From: Pseudo-nitzschia pungens | Taxonomy: Eukaryota; Bacillariophyta; Bacillariophyceae; Bacillariales; Bacillariaceae | Length of the DNA: 64,000 bases | Reading direction: 5' to 3' | Assembly (NCBI GenBank): GCA_037355855.1 | Contig: CM074760.1 | Location: forward strand, 2,162,501-2,226,500 | In this document: positions 1 through 8,714 of the stretch, one piece after another | How positions within the stretch are numbered: position 1 is the first letter of the stretch | How the letters are laid out: each line of letters opens with the position of its first letter | Translations under genes and position numbers: made by a program | Notes under the pieces: model-generated | Told to the model about the DNA's origin: nothing | Databases searched by the model: none | The model's input: only the letters and a program-made list of their open reading frames with translations

Positions 1-720
1 TCCGATTCGGGAAATACAAGGTGCTTTCTTTCATTTGCGGAATGACATGAAAGCTCCCCGGTACGAGCACATGCGACTTTTTGCTCTGGAATAGGATATC
101 GCGAGTATGAAATTATAATAATAACTGTACACTAGGCAAAAGAACTGTATGCATCAATTTATTTTAAAGAATATGTTACTAGTAGTACTGTTTAGCAATA
201 CCAGCCAATAGCTCTAGCTTGGTATACCTAGCCACAACGTTGCATAAACGAACTGTCAACGAACTCTGAAACTTAAGTTCTTGATGACACAGATCGGTTG
301 TGAAGTACGCCTGTTATTTTCCTGCCTGCCCGGCAACCACCAACCGAACATTATTTTTTGTATTCAGGGTGTCGAAACAGTTCTACCAATCCATCGAATG
401 CCATGGCATTCAAATCGTAGAAGCAATGAACGTATAACTACGTACGCACTGCGATCTCCTCCTTCGATACCTGGGTGGTCGTGGTGGTAGGGCTTGAAGA
501 TTTTGTTGAATGTAGAGCGACCTAGAAAATTTTTCTCATGACATATAAGTACGTGTAATAGTAGTGTCTTGTTGCAGCAATAGAGGAGCTTCAGCACCTT
601 CTGCTGAGTATAGCATCAAATATCATATTTCTGGCCATGTCTGACAAATGAAGAATGATGTGATTTTTTTTTCGTGATCCGACATCCGTGGATGGAAAAC
701 AACGAACAGTAAGTAAGGCT
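1..720. other. Left flank without a recognisable gene
   Basis: Only short frames of less than 80 codons are open here, and none has a recognisable domain or a convincing start. The DNA is AT-rich with scattered ACTAGT and GTAC words like the other intergenic stretches of this window. It ends at the target site of the copia insertion. Confidence 0.6.
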
Positions 721-725
721 CTAAC
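721..725. repeat. Target-site duplication, left copy (CTAAC)
   Basis: CTAAC lies directly outside the left LTR and recurs directly outside the right LTR at 6394-6398. A 5-bp duplication is the usual size for Ty1/copia integration. It fixes the outer edges of the element independently of LTR comparison. Confidence 0.85.
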
Positions 726-943
726 TCTTGTAAATTTCACGTAAACAAGCCTACAATCGGTGTAACATAAAACTCAATGTACTAATTGTATTAAAATAAA
801 AAGTGAATGAATGGCTCACATGCCATTTTGATCATAATTGTCCATAAATTTCCTCGATTGTGATGCTTCTTCATAAACGTCATTTCTTGTTGTTCTGATT
901 TCTCAACGTTCATTTTCACCTTATCCTTAATATTTTTCCAACA
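726..943 (-). repeat. 3' LTR of the copia element (218 bp)
   Basis: This copy is identical to 6176-6393. In element sense it starts TGTTGGAAAAAT, the usual copia-like start, and ends in ACAAGA rather than the usual CA. The target duplication CTAAC abuts that terminal AGA, so three bases normally trimmed by integrase appear to be retained. Confidence 0.95.
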
Positions 944-956
944 CACTCCTGTGGAT

Positions 957-3900
957 TTAACTCTGATCGTCAGTTCTTACGTTTAATCCAAACTTATCGA
1001 TTGCCTGTTGATATTCTTGTTTGTATTGCTTGATATCTTCATCCCTTACACCCAGAATGAGGTTCCGGAACTTCCGGAACAACCCTCCCTGTAGAGGCTT
1101 GGTGAAGTAATCTGCGATCATCTCCTTGGTGGGGCAATATTGTACCTTGATCTCTTTCCGGTTGATTTTGTCAGTGATAAAGAAATATCGGATGTTAATA
1201 TGTTTGGATCCTTTACCACATGACATCCTGCCATTCTTCTCGAGCAATATTGCTGCCTCGTTATCCTGATATAAAATGTCTTCTTCGCTGTTCCCTCCTT
1301 GGGCTATACGGAAGTACCGAAACCATATGTGTTTTGGTAGCTTTTCACCAACCGACACGATCTCTGTCTCAGTTGAGCTCACTGTATTCAGTTTGGTCTT
1401 CGTGGAGGATGCATATAATGTTCCTCTCCCTCCGGTTGCCATAACTCCTACGTGCCCGCGCATGTCCCCATGTACCGCATGAGCACCATCAATGTATAGG
1501 GAGATCTCTTTCCCGTTGTATCGCAGAATTAATGGCATATGTCTTGTCTCCTGCAAATATTTCATCAAATGTCCCAGCTTCTTGTAATCATGTTCATCCG
1601 GTTCGCGCACCCGTGTACACAGGAAAGCCACCGCTGTTTGCAAATCGGGTCGAGCTCTCTTCCCTAAATATAGCGCTCTCGCTGTCATGGTATGGAAGTA
1701 ATCCCTTGCATCAGCGTCTAATTTCTTGGTATCATCAGTTCCATCCGATGTGTGGAATAAATAATCGGGGGCTGCTGTCATCCTTGTTCCGATCATATCG
1801 ACGGCGAGGTCATTGATGATCTTCTGCACGTAATCATACATTGTTATCTTCACCTCCTTTGGTGTTGTGAAGTCAATTGTCATTCCCAGGTACTCGTGGA
1901 TCTTTCCACGGGTGACTGTCATTGGATCTGTTTTTCCATAGATTCCCCGGAGTCTTTCAATCATTCCGGTTACTTCCTTTGGATTGACGTGGCTTATCTT
2001 CATATCGTCGACATGAAATGCCACAGTCATTTGTTTGTTGTCAATGTCTTTGTTCCAGACGCAATGGTCATACGGGTTCATTTCAAACCCCCATTCGGAT
2101 AGGTGCCCTATCAGCTTCTTATAGGAGAGCAACGCTGCATTCAGAGTCCCATAAATCGCTTTACTGCATTTGACAAATATCACCGGACGTCCTCGGACAA
2201 TCTGAAGATGCTTTTCCCACCGTCCCTTGTCCAGATCAACTAAGGCTGTTGCCAACTCTCCATCCACTCTCAATATGAGGCGTCCCTCCATTGGCGTCTG
2301 TAAGAAATGTCCCGGTAAATCCAGTGTGGCCACCTCGCGTCCTTCGTACGCATCTAACATCAATAGATAGAACAGTCCTTCGGTTGAGACCGTTGGTGAT
2401 TTCGTGTCTTCCTTTTGCATCCATATCCGTTGTTTCCTCCCATCAGCGCATGCTCGACCCTTTATGGATCCATCTCTCTTCTGAGTGAGAAAGAGGAGGA
2501 TTGGCAATGCTAACTGCTTGTCTTTATTAGTCAGGGTGGAATACTCTATTTCTTCGAAAACCTCTCTTGACAACATCTGTTTCATTTCTTTGGTGGTTGC
2601 TTCTTGTCCCTCCTTTCCGAATTTCTTAAGACCGGCCTTCAGTCCATACTGCGTCATTAAATGGTGACTCACTTTATCGTGACATCTTTCTGAAGCTTGG
2701 TGAAGGAAACACATTGCCCGATTGTAATTGCATTGTTCGATTCCTGATTGAAGGACTTGCACATGCACAAAGGCATCTTCGAATCCACGGTAGACAGGTC
2801 GGCTTGTTGTTCGCTCCGACCTGCGTAATTCCTTGACGCTGTCGTCGTCAGTTATCTCGGATTCCTCTTGTTCTTCGTCATCGGTATTTACTTCGTTTTC
2901 GTCGTCCGATTGTGCCATGAATTCAATCTCCTCATCCTGATTGTCAATTATGGCCTGTTCATCTAATTCATCATTCTCATGTTGGTCCACTCCTGTATTT
3001 TCGGAGTTTATCTCCTCGCTGGTCTCTGCCACTCCTGTGCTTTCGACGTCGTCGTTGACACTGTCCTGGTCGATATCAGCATCGCTTGTAGTCGATTCAT
3101 CATTCTCCATTTCTGTTTCGTGGTTATCTGTTGTTAATTCCACATCATCCGGTTGGGTAGCGTTCGAGGTGTCATCCCCAAAAATAAGCCCGTTGGGGCT
3201 CTGTTTAGCCATTGTCTCTACTTGGACAATTACTTCATCTGGCATTGGCAGGATGGTGAAGTCAGATTTGTCCCGTTCTACCTTCCTTCCGGTTAATAGG
3301 CTCATGAATGTCATACCACCTTGCATGTTATTCATTGGTCCCATTGCAATTGCCCCGAACGTTCGCTCCCGCATAGTGTTATCTGTCCCCCTCCGGACCT
3401 GCGCGTATGCCCCAAATGGCACTCTGCAGTGTAACCTGTAGTCCAATTTTCTCCCTGTGACTATGGTCATTGGTGACAGGATCTTAGATACTCCCTTCTC
3501 CCATGGTGTTCCATTCATATAGAACAAGACTCCAGCGATCAATCCGATGACCATTCTGCTGGGGATCCTGCCGAAAGGTGTATTACTTAAGGCGCTCCGG
3601 GCTCGCTCCTTTATTACTCGAATGTATCGTTCCACTTCAGGTACGTGTTCATCTTGGGCTGCAATATTCATGAGTATCTCAAGCTCGGCAACCTCATTAT
3701 CAAGGCATTCAAACTGTTTATCCGCCAGTACTAATCCAATCTTGAATCCTCGCTTCTTATAGAACTTATCAAGGTCGGTCAACACCGAGTACATGATCTC
3801 CTCTGTCATCTTTTGTAGGGGTGTGGCTGTCCCGTAGTGGATGTGCTTGGATATTGTCACAAGGAATGGTATCGTGTTAACATGCATGATGTCCAACGAT

Positions 3901-6119
3901 AGGGTGATATCCTGATAGTGATCCATGACTTGGCGTGGGACCGGTACAAGATGTCCCTCAACCTCCTTCCGTTTCTGTCGGATTGTTTTACCCTGTAGAC
4001 CGGATATACTTGGTCCCAGGATGGCCCTGGTGATAGTGATGTCCCGCGGATTGAATGGGTTATTAAGTAGTGACCCATATTTGGTGATTCGCATCATATC
4101 TGCATCACTCCAGTTAGTGATATTCTGTAGTAGTCGAACCTTGTTTGCTCGCTCGTTGTCTCGCTTTGAATATTTGGCCTTGTTCCCTTGTACTGTATCC
4201 ACTGCGATGGCTTCGATGTCTACTTCGGCGAATGATTCGGCTGCCTGTTTAGCGATGGCTGTGCTGCTGTCCCAGTAGTACAATCCTTTTTGGGAAGGCA
4301 CAAACTTTCTCTTCTCGCCATTTTTGTTCGTTACGTTGAATGCATCCTCAATGGCATTGTTATACTCAACTGTGTACCCGGGCATGTTGGTGACAATATG
4401 GAACGATAGGATATTGGCGATCCCTTTGGGGTAATAATATACCTCGCCAAAGCCTGGTAGATCCCCTATCATCGTAATGATTGCCTTGCCCGCGTTCGTG
4501 TATAGGTGTAATGCCTTGTCGGCTTTTCTGATGTTTTGTAGGAATCTCTTGTTATAAAACACATTAACACTGGAACAGTTGTCAATGAGTATCCATCTCG
4601 GGTTCAGTCGATGCTTGCATTGATTAAATGCGTGCTTATTCTTGCCTCGGAGATCTTCGACCAGTATCTTGTCTTCGAGTTCGGCATTCATATAGAATCC
4701 AATACCATAATCGTCTCCATCCAGTTCCAATTCCCAATCATTGTATTCACTTTGTTCGTCTGCTGCGTCACTGCTATCAGTTTCTTGAAGGTGTTGGTCG
4801 CCGCTGTCGACGCTCTCCCCTTCTTCTCGTAGGCGTCTCCGTTCTGTCCTTGTCGGCGCACCATTCTCTTTGGTTTTGTGTGGGCAATCGTAAGCCATAC
4901 ACTCGTTCTTTCTTCCACAGTTATAACAATAGTATTCCTCTTTCTGTTTTCGCTTGCCGGATGAGTCCTCCACAGGGCCGCTGTCCACGAGAAATTGGTG
5001 TCCAGAGAAGCGTGTCTTGTTATAGTTGTTCACGTTCCGGATTTGGTATAATCTTGGATTGAATTTGTAGTCCTCTAATGCAGTGTGAGCCGCAGTGACT
5101 GTCTTTGGATATTCATCGCGTCCTTTAGCCATTGCATTATGGCATTCCTGTTTGTATACCCCATATTTGTTGTCATTGGAGTTCATGAAGAAGATGATTG
5201 CGAGAGCTCTGTCTCTCGCCTGTTCGATAATCTCCTTCGGGATTTCGGCACTCCTGGGTTCAGGGGTTGGTTCCTCTTGCTTGGTTGTGGTTTCTCCTTC
5301 CTTGGTTGTTTCGGTCTTGATTATTGGAGGTGGTTCCATAATTGTTTCCGATCTCTGTAAGCCGGCTTCCATCATCGCATCTTCCACATCCTCACTTTCG
5401 TAGAATAATGCTCCATTTTTCTCTGCCACATTTACCAGTGCCTGGAACTTTTCTAGATATTCACCCAGATCCATGTCGTCCGTTTGTCTCAAGTTGTACA
5501 CCTTTTTTCTTGATATAAAGCGTTGCACCCTTCTGTTTCTTGATAGGTCCCCTTGTTCACATACTGTTTCGATGATTGATAGTAGATCAATTACGGACTT
5601 GTTGAGCTGGGCGTCCTCGTATCCTGGGACTGCTCTCATTTTGTTCTGCATGATGGGATCACATTGTCCCCATAGAACTGCATATAGCTTGGATAGGTTC
5701 TTTTTAGTCTTCACCATAAGGTCCTTGTATGCTTTTCGATCGGTTTTGTAATCATCCCTTGCGAACTCTTTTTCAGTATCATCCATACTTGCCATTTCCG
5801 TTGCAGTTGGTGGGGATGGTTCATCCATGGTAATAATGGTCAGTTTTCCTTGCTCCAAACTAGTTTCTTCATCACCGCCATACGTCCTGGACGCATAGCT
5901 GATAAATTCCTGCTTTGCCCGGATCCACTTTTTGTCATGTAATTGGTGGTATATGAAAACATGATCCTTGAGCGCAGCTGTCTTCCCTTTGAAGGACGTT
6001 GTTGTGGTATTCGACCCCACTTTTCCTTTCTTCTTTGGGCTTTTCTTCTTTGTCTTACTGGACTCGTCGTCCTCGTCGATCTCTTGTGCGATCTTTGTTT
6101 CTTCTTTCTCTATCGTCAT
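957..6119 (-). CDS. Gag-Pol polyprotein of Ty1/copia retrotransposon
   Basis: This is one frame of 1720 aa from the first ATG; the frame is open a further 14 codons upstream, but only from a GTG. Gag occupies about residues 1-400 and ends in a cysteine knuckle near residue 400 with spacing CX2CX5CX4C, instead of the retroviral CX2CX4HX4C. The protease site near residue 510 reads ILIDNCSSV in place of the common D-S/T-G-A. Integrase has an acidic triad of D near 740 (SLDIM), D near 797 (VLADKQ) and E near 830 (VPEVERY), but I see no HHCC zinc module before it. Reverse transcriptase spans about 1200-1450 with HVDDM near 1370 as the YVDD equivalent. RNase H follows (YIDGAH near 1545, QDNEAA, and ADYFTKPL near 1668). 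All catalytic acids are present, so the protein looks functional. With no internal stop or frameshift, gag and pol would be made from one frame. Confidence 0.93.
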   Translation of the reverse strand: MTIEKEETKIAQEIDEDDESSKTKKKSPKKKGKVGSNTTTTSFKGKTAALKDHVFIYHQLHDKKWIRAKQEFISYASRTYGGDEETSLEQGKLTIITMDEPSPPTATEMASMDDTEKEFARDDYKTDRKAYKDLMVKTKKNLSKLYAVLWGQCDPIMQNKMRAVPGYEDAQLNKSVIDLLSIIETVCEQGDLSRNRRVQRFISRKKVYNLRQTDDMDLGEYLEKFQALVNVAEKNGALFYESEDVEDAMMEAGLQRSETIMEPPPIIKTETTKEGETTTKQEEPTPEPRSAEIPKEIIEQARDRALAIIFFMNSNDNKYGVYKQECHNAMAKGRDEYPKTVTAAHTALEDYKFNPRLYQIRNVNNYNKTRFSGHQFLVDSGPVEDSSGKRKQKEEYYCYNCGRKNECMAYDCPHKTKENGAPTRTERRRLREEGESVDSGDQHLQETDSSDAADEQSEYNDWELELDGDDYGIGFYMNAELEDKILVEDLRGKNKHAFNQCKHRLNPRWILIDNCSSVNVFYNKRFLQNIRKADKALHLYTNAGKAIITMIGDLPGFGEVYYYPKGIANILSFHIVTNMPGYTVEYNNAIEDAFNVTNKNGEKRKFVPSQKGLYYWDSSTAIAKQAAESFAEVDIEAIAVDTVQGNKAKYSKRDNERANKVRLLQNITNWSDADMMRITKYGSLLNNPFNPRDITITRAILGPSISGLQGKTIRQKRKEVEGHLVPVPRQVMDHYQDITLSLDIMHVNTIPFLVTISKHIHYGTATPLQKMTEEIMYSVLTDLDKFYKKRGFKIGLVLADKQFECLDNEVAELEILMNIAAQDEHVPEVERYIRVIKERARSALSNTPFGRIPSRMVIGLIAGVLFYMNGTPWEKGVSKILSPMTIVTGRKLDYRLHCRVPFGAYAQVRRGTDNTMRERTFGAIAMGPMNNMQGGMTFMSLLTGRKVERDKSDFTILPMPDEVIVQVETMAKQSPNGLIFGDDTSNATQPDDVELTTDNHETEMENDESTTSDADIDQDSVNDDVESTGVAETSEEINSENTGVDQHENDELDEQAIIDNQDEEIEFMAQSDDENEVNTDDEEQEESEITDDDSVKELRRSERTTSRPVYRGFEDAFVHVQVLQSGIEQCNYNRAMCFLHQASERCHDKVSHHLMTQYGLKAGLKKFGKEGQEATTKEMKQMLSREVFEEIEYSTLTNKDKQLALPILLFLTQKRDGSIKGRACADGRKQRIWMQKEDTKSPTVSTEGLFYLLMLDAYEGREVATLDLPGHFLQTPMEGRLILRVDGELATALVDLDKGRWEKHLQIVRGRPVIFVKCSKAIYGTLNAALLSYKKLIGHLSEWGFEMNPYDHCVWNKDIDNKQMTVAFHVDDMKISHVNPKEVTGMIERLRGIYGKTDPMTVTRGKIHEYLGMTIDFTTPKEVKITMYDYVQKIINDLAVDMIGTRMTAAPDYLFHTSDGTDDTKKLDADARDYFHTMTARALYLGKRARPDLQTAVAFLCTRVREPDEHDYKKLGHLMKYLQETRHMPLILRYNGKEISLYIDGAHAVHGDMRGHVGVMATGGRGTLYASSTKTKLNTVSSTETEIVSVGEKLPKHIWFRYFRIAQGGNSEEDILYQDNEAAILLEKNGRMSCGKGSKHINIRYFFITDKINRKEIKVQYCPTKEMIADYFTKPLQGGLFRKFRNLILGVRDEDIKQYKQEYQQAIDKFGLNVRTDDQS

Positions 6120-6158
6120 GGTCTTGTCAACTATCCGATAGCCATCAGTTGTATTTCC

Positions 6159-6175
6159 CACTTTTTATTTTAATA
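6159..6175 (-). other. Candidate primer-binding site complementary to the element's own LTR
   Basis: Read in element sense, the 17 nt directly after the 5' LTR are TATTAAAATAAAAAGTG. They do not start with TGG and show no tRNA 3'-end match that I recognise. Their exact reverse complement, CACTTTTTATTTTAATA, is LTR position 139-155 in element sense (plus-strand 6239-6255, and 789-805 in the other LTR). One arm ends exactly at the LTR edge. A primer made from the element's own RNA is therefore an attractive reading. Confidence 0.6.
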
Positions 6176-6393
6176 TCTTGTAAATTTCACGTAAACAAGC
6201 CTACAATCGGTGTAACATAAAACTCAATGTACTAATTGTATTAAAATAAAAAGTGAATGAATGGCTCACATGCCATTTTGATCATAATTGTCCATAAATT
6301 TCCTCGATTGTGATGCTTCTTCATAAACGTCATTTCTTGTTGTTCTGATTTCTCAACGTTCATTTTCACCTTATCCTTAATATTTTTCCAACA
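6176..6393 (-). repeat. 5' LTR of the copia element (218 bp)
   Basis: This is the promoter-bearing LTR, identical to 726-943. In element sense an Inr-like TTCATTCAC precedes the segment CACTTTTTATTTTAATA at LTR position 139. If transcription starts there, U3 is about 138 nt and the remaining R plus U5 about 80 nt. A TGACGT core lies further upstream in U3. Confidence 0.95.
6327..6332 (-). promoter_or_regulatory. CRE-type half site (TGACGT) in LTR U3
   Basis: In element sense the LTR reads AAATGACGTTT, and the same site is at 877-882 in the other LTR. TGACGT is the core of bZIP/CRE sites, and such cores mediate CO2/cAMP responses in a Phaeodactylum carbonic anhydrase promoter. A role here is inference from the motif alone. 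Confidence 0.3.
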
Positions 6394-6398
6394 CTAAC
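6394..6398. repeat. Target-site duplication, right copy (CTAAC)
   Basis: This copy matches 721-725 and follows the TGTTGG end of the 5' LTR directly. Confidence 0.85.
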
Positions 6399-7122
6399 GG
6401 TAAGTTAGTAAGCTTAACTTACTCGTATCAGCATATAGTATCATTTTTTTAGATTGAATCCATGGTGTGTACTAGTTCGTGTAGTAAGTAATTACTCGTA
6501 CTAGTAGTACTAATCACAGTCCTGACTAGTTACTACTACATACTAGTACATCGAACATACGAAGTACTACGTAATTAGTAGGATAAATCTTACGTGTCTT
6601 GTGCCGATGAGAACTCCCAAGAACACGTAACGACATTTTTAAAAAAAAAAGAGGAAAAAAAAAAGATGTATTCAAAGTTGGTTTTCGGAAAAACTTGGAA
6701 AAAATCAATCTCCCTCCAACAAACAACCAAGTGCAAACATGCCTTCTCCACGTTTCATCACCGAACAAAACGAAAGCCCTACCAGTATGTTTTCAAAAAC
6801 CATACAACCAGTATGGATGCGTTACGTTTTCTTGGGTTGCATTTCTTGTGTGCTGCGATGAGCTCCGTTTTGAAGAGAAACCGAAAGAGACGTCTAGCTC
6901 GGCTTTGACGCTACTAGTAGTCATTCTCGAACCGACAACGAGCGACGAAAATAGAAACGAAAAAGCACAATCGCAAAAGAGAAGAAATACAATTTCTTTT
7001 GTTGGAAAGTCTCGATTCCCAACACTATCTATTACAAATACCATCGCAGTGATCTGGGTTAGATCGAAGGCAACGCAAAAACACACGAAAACACTCAGAC
7101 TCTCTCTGTGACAGCCGCCACA
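6399..7122. other. Upstream region of the four-helix membrane protein gene
   Basis: AT-rich DNA with many ACTAG and GTAC words and an A-rich run near 6637-6665. I see no gene. It should hold the promoter and 5' UTR of the gene starting at 7123. No TATA box stands out. Confidence 0.5.
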
Positions 7123-8451
7123 ATGCCAGGACCTCTCTTTCAGCAAGGACGCACGCTCTGTGCGAAAGCAATCATCGCTCTCTTCCTCGGACTCGGCATG
7201 GTTTGTGCAATTTTTGCTGTTTGTTCCTGTCGATGGTACTTGGTCGACGAAAACTACGACGTCTTCCACACCCACAACAACGTTGATGCGAACCTTTTTC
7301 TTCCGGAACAACAACCATACCTCGACTCGAGCGTTGTTGTCGGCGTGGGTCTCTTTCGCTATCATCAAGAAACCCGGGGAATCGTTGCAGCTGCCGCTAC
7401 CATCACCGAGGACTACGACTACGACTTGTCTCACCAGTGCGTGCCGTATCCCGGAAGAATCTGGGTCGGCACCCACCATCCATGGAAGCTGACATCCCAG
7501 GTATGCGGGGTGCTGGGGCCGATCGTCGCCTTTGTTTCGTTGTGTCTGATCCTGGTAGGCAATCCCACGCGATTCTGGGGCTGCACGCTGGTGCTGCTCA
7601 CCACCGGGCTCCAAATGGCGGGCATGGTCTCGTCCCTGTCCTGGTGCAACCATTCCCACAGCTACTGGCACTGCCCGTGGCTCACCGGAGCCCTCGTGAA
7701 TCTCATGGCGTGCGCCCTGTTTTTGGTGAGCTGGTTCCTGACCCTGTGCGGGCTGACGGACGACGACAACGACAACGACAGTGACAACGATGACGACCAC
7801 AAGAACGACGATGCGGCGGCCGTGAGTGTCGAAAAGGACCGCCAAAACTCCGTCGCTGTTGCCGTTGGGGCTGATGTCACTGCTGCCTGCCATGCGAACA
7901 ACGACGAGACGCAACCCAGCAACCATAGCGGAACCATTAGCACCAGCATCACCACCACCGGCAACAACAACGCCAACAACACCAACGGCCACGACTACCC
8001 CTCCTCCGTTTGCATCGCCAGAGCGAACAGTCGGGACGACTCCTTCGCGGTGAGTGCGGTGACGGATCATCGCACCCAAGCCGATATCGAACAAGGGGTC
8101 GTTGCCCTGTATCGAGACGACACGATCGAAACCACCCTCGCGGCCCCGAATTCTGGCATCGGGGGTCGGAAGAACGCGACGAGCGGGGGCAACGAGAACG
8201 GCGATGGAAGCAGCAGCCAGGACAGCAGTCTCCCCACGCGTGATTTGTATTACGATGCGGGTTTTAGCTTTGACGACACCGACGACGACACCCACAGCAA
8301 CGACGGTACAAAAAAATCTGCCGAGGCACGGATTGCGAACAGCAATCAAATCTTTTTGGATCTAGATATCAAAATGAAGGAACTCCGTGACAAGAGGGAA
8401 AACAAGGGCAATGCACAAAGAAGAAGTACTTCTACGGCCAAGGAGCGGTAA
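7123..8451 (+). CDS. Four-transmembrane protein with long acidic/Asn-rich tail, function unknown
   Basis: The protein has 442 aa. The start is the first ATG in the frame, in good context (GCCACAATGCC); the frame is open five codons further, but only from a GTG. Four hydrophobic helices are visible: about 12-34 (IIALFLGLGMVCAIFAV), 128-147, 152-174 and 187-210. The loop after helix 1 is long and carries Cys residues. This tetraspan layout with a large first loop resembles claudin- or PMP22-like folds, but I see no family signature. After helix 4 the chain becomes a cytosolic-looking low-complexity tail rich in Asp, Asn, Thr and Ser (DDDNDNDSDNDDD), typical of lineage-specific diatom proteins. 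It is tail-to-tail with NAC-alpha, 263 bp apart. A 518-codon frame on the opposite strand is a shadow produced by codon bias. Confidence 0.75.
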   Translation: MPGPLFQQGRTLCAKAIIALFLGLGMVCAIFAVCSCRWYLVDENYDVFHTHNNVDANLFLPEQQPYLDSSVVVGVGLFRYHQETRGIVAAAATITEDYDYDLSHQCVPYPGRIWVGTHHPWKLTSQVCGVLGPIVAFVSLCLILVGNPTRFWGCTLVLLTTGLQMAGMVSSLSWCNHSHSYWHCPWLTGALVNLMACALFLVSWFLTLCGLTDDDNDNDSDNDDDHKNDDAAAVSVEKDRQNSVAVAVGADVTAACHANNDETQPSNHSGTISTSITTTGNNNANNTNGHDYPSSVCIARANSRDDSFAVSAVTDHRTQADIEQGVVALYRDDTIETTLAAPNSGIGGRKNATSGGNENGDGSSSQDSSLPTRDLYYDAGFSFDDTDDDTHSNDGTKKSAEARIANSNQIFLDLDIKMKELRDKRENKGNAQRRSTSTAKER

Positions 8452-8714
8452 CATCCATAGGCGACACCTTTCACGTACACATTTCATGCAGTGCGCTCCC
8501 GTGACACTAACACAGTGTCGATGGCACCCAATTTTCGATTTTTGAATGCTGTGATACACATAGATACCATCCATTGCAGCTGCAGACAACACACTCGTGC
8601 TCCACGCATGCTCCGAATCATCATACTGTAGTGCGCGTACGCGTAGCAATAGATAGCAATAAGAAGTACACGTAATGGATTGTTTTGTTTTGTTTTGATT
8701 CGTTTTGTTTCGAA

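Larger units (their letters stand above)
726..6393 (-). mobile_element. Complete Ty1/copia LTR retrotransposon, diatom copia type
   Basis: The element is 5668 bp and lies on the minus strand, so its 5' LTR is the right-hand copy. It has two 218-bp LTRs identical at every base I compared, a flush 5-bp target duplication CTAAC, and a single uninterrupted gag-pol frame. Domain order is gag, protease, integrase, reverse transcriptase, RNase H, which defines Ty1/copia. Identical LTRs and an intact frame mean a very recent insertion that may still be active. The leader between 5' LTR and first ATG is only 56 nt and the stop codon lies 13 nt from the 3' LTR, so there is almost no non-coding interior. 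A short purine-rich stretch (AGGAG core) before the 3' LTR is the likely plus-strand primer site. Confidence 0.95.

Noticed and set aside
729..943. Canonical TG...CA boundaries for the LTR (215 bp)
   Set aside because: They give no target-site duplication, whereas the 218-bp boundaries give CTAAC on both sides.
6793..8349. 518-codon minus-strand open frame opposite the four-helix gene
   Set aside because: Val/Gly-rich translation without domain content; it mirrors GC-biased third positions of the plus-strand gene, which has ATG context and four clean helices.
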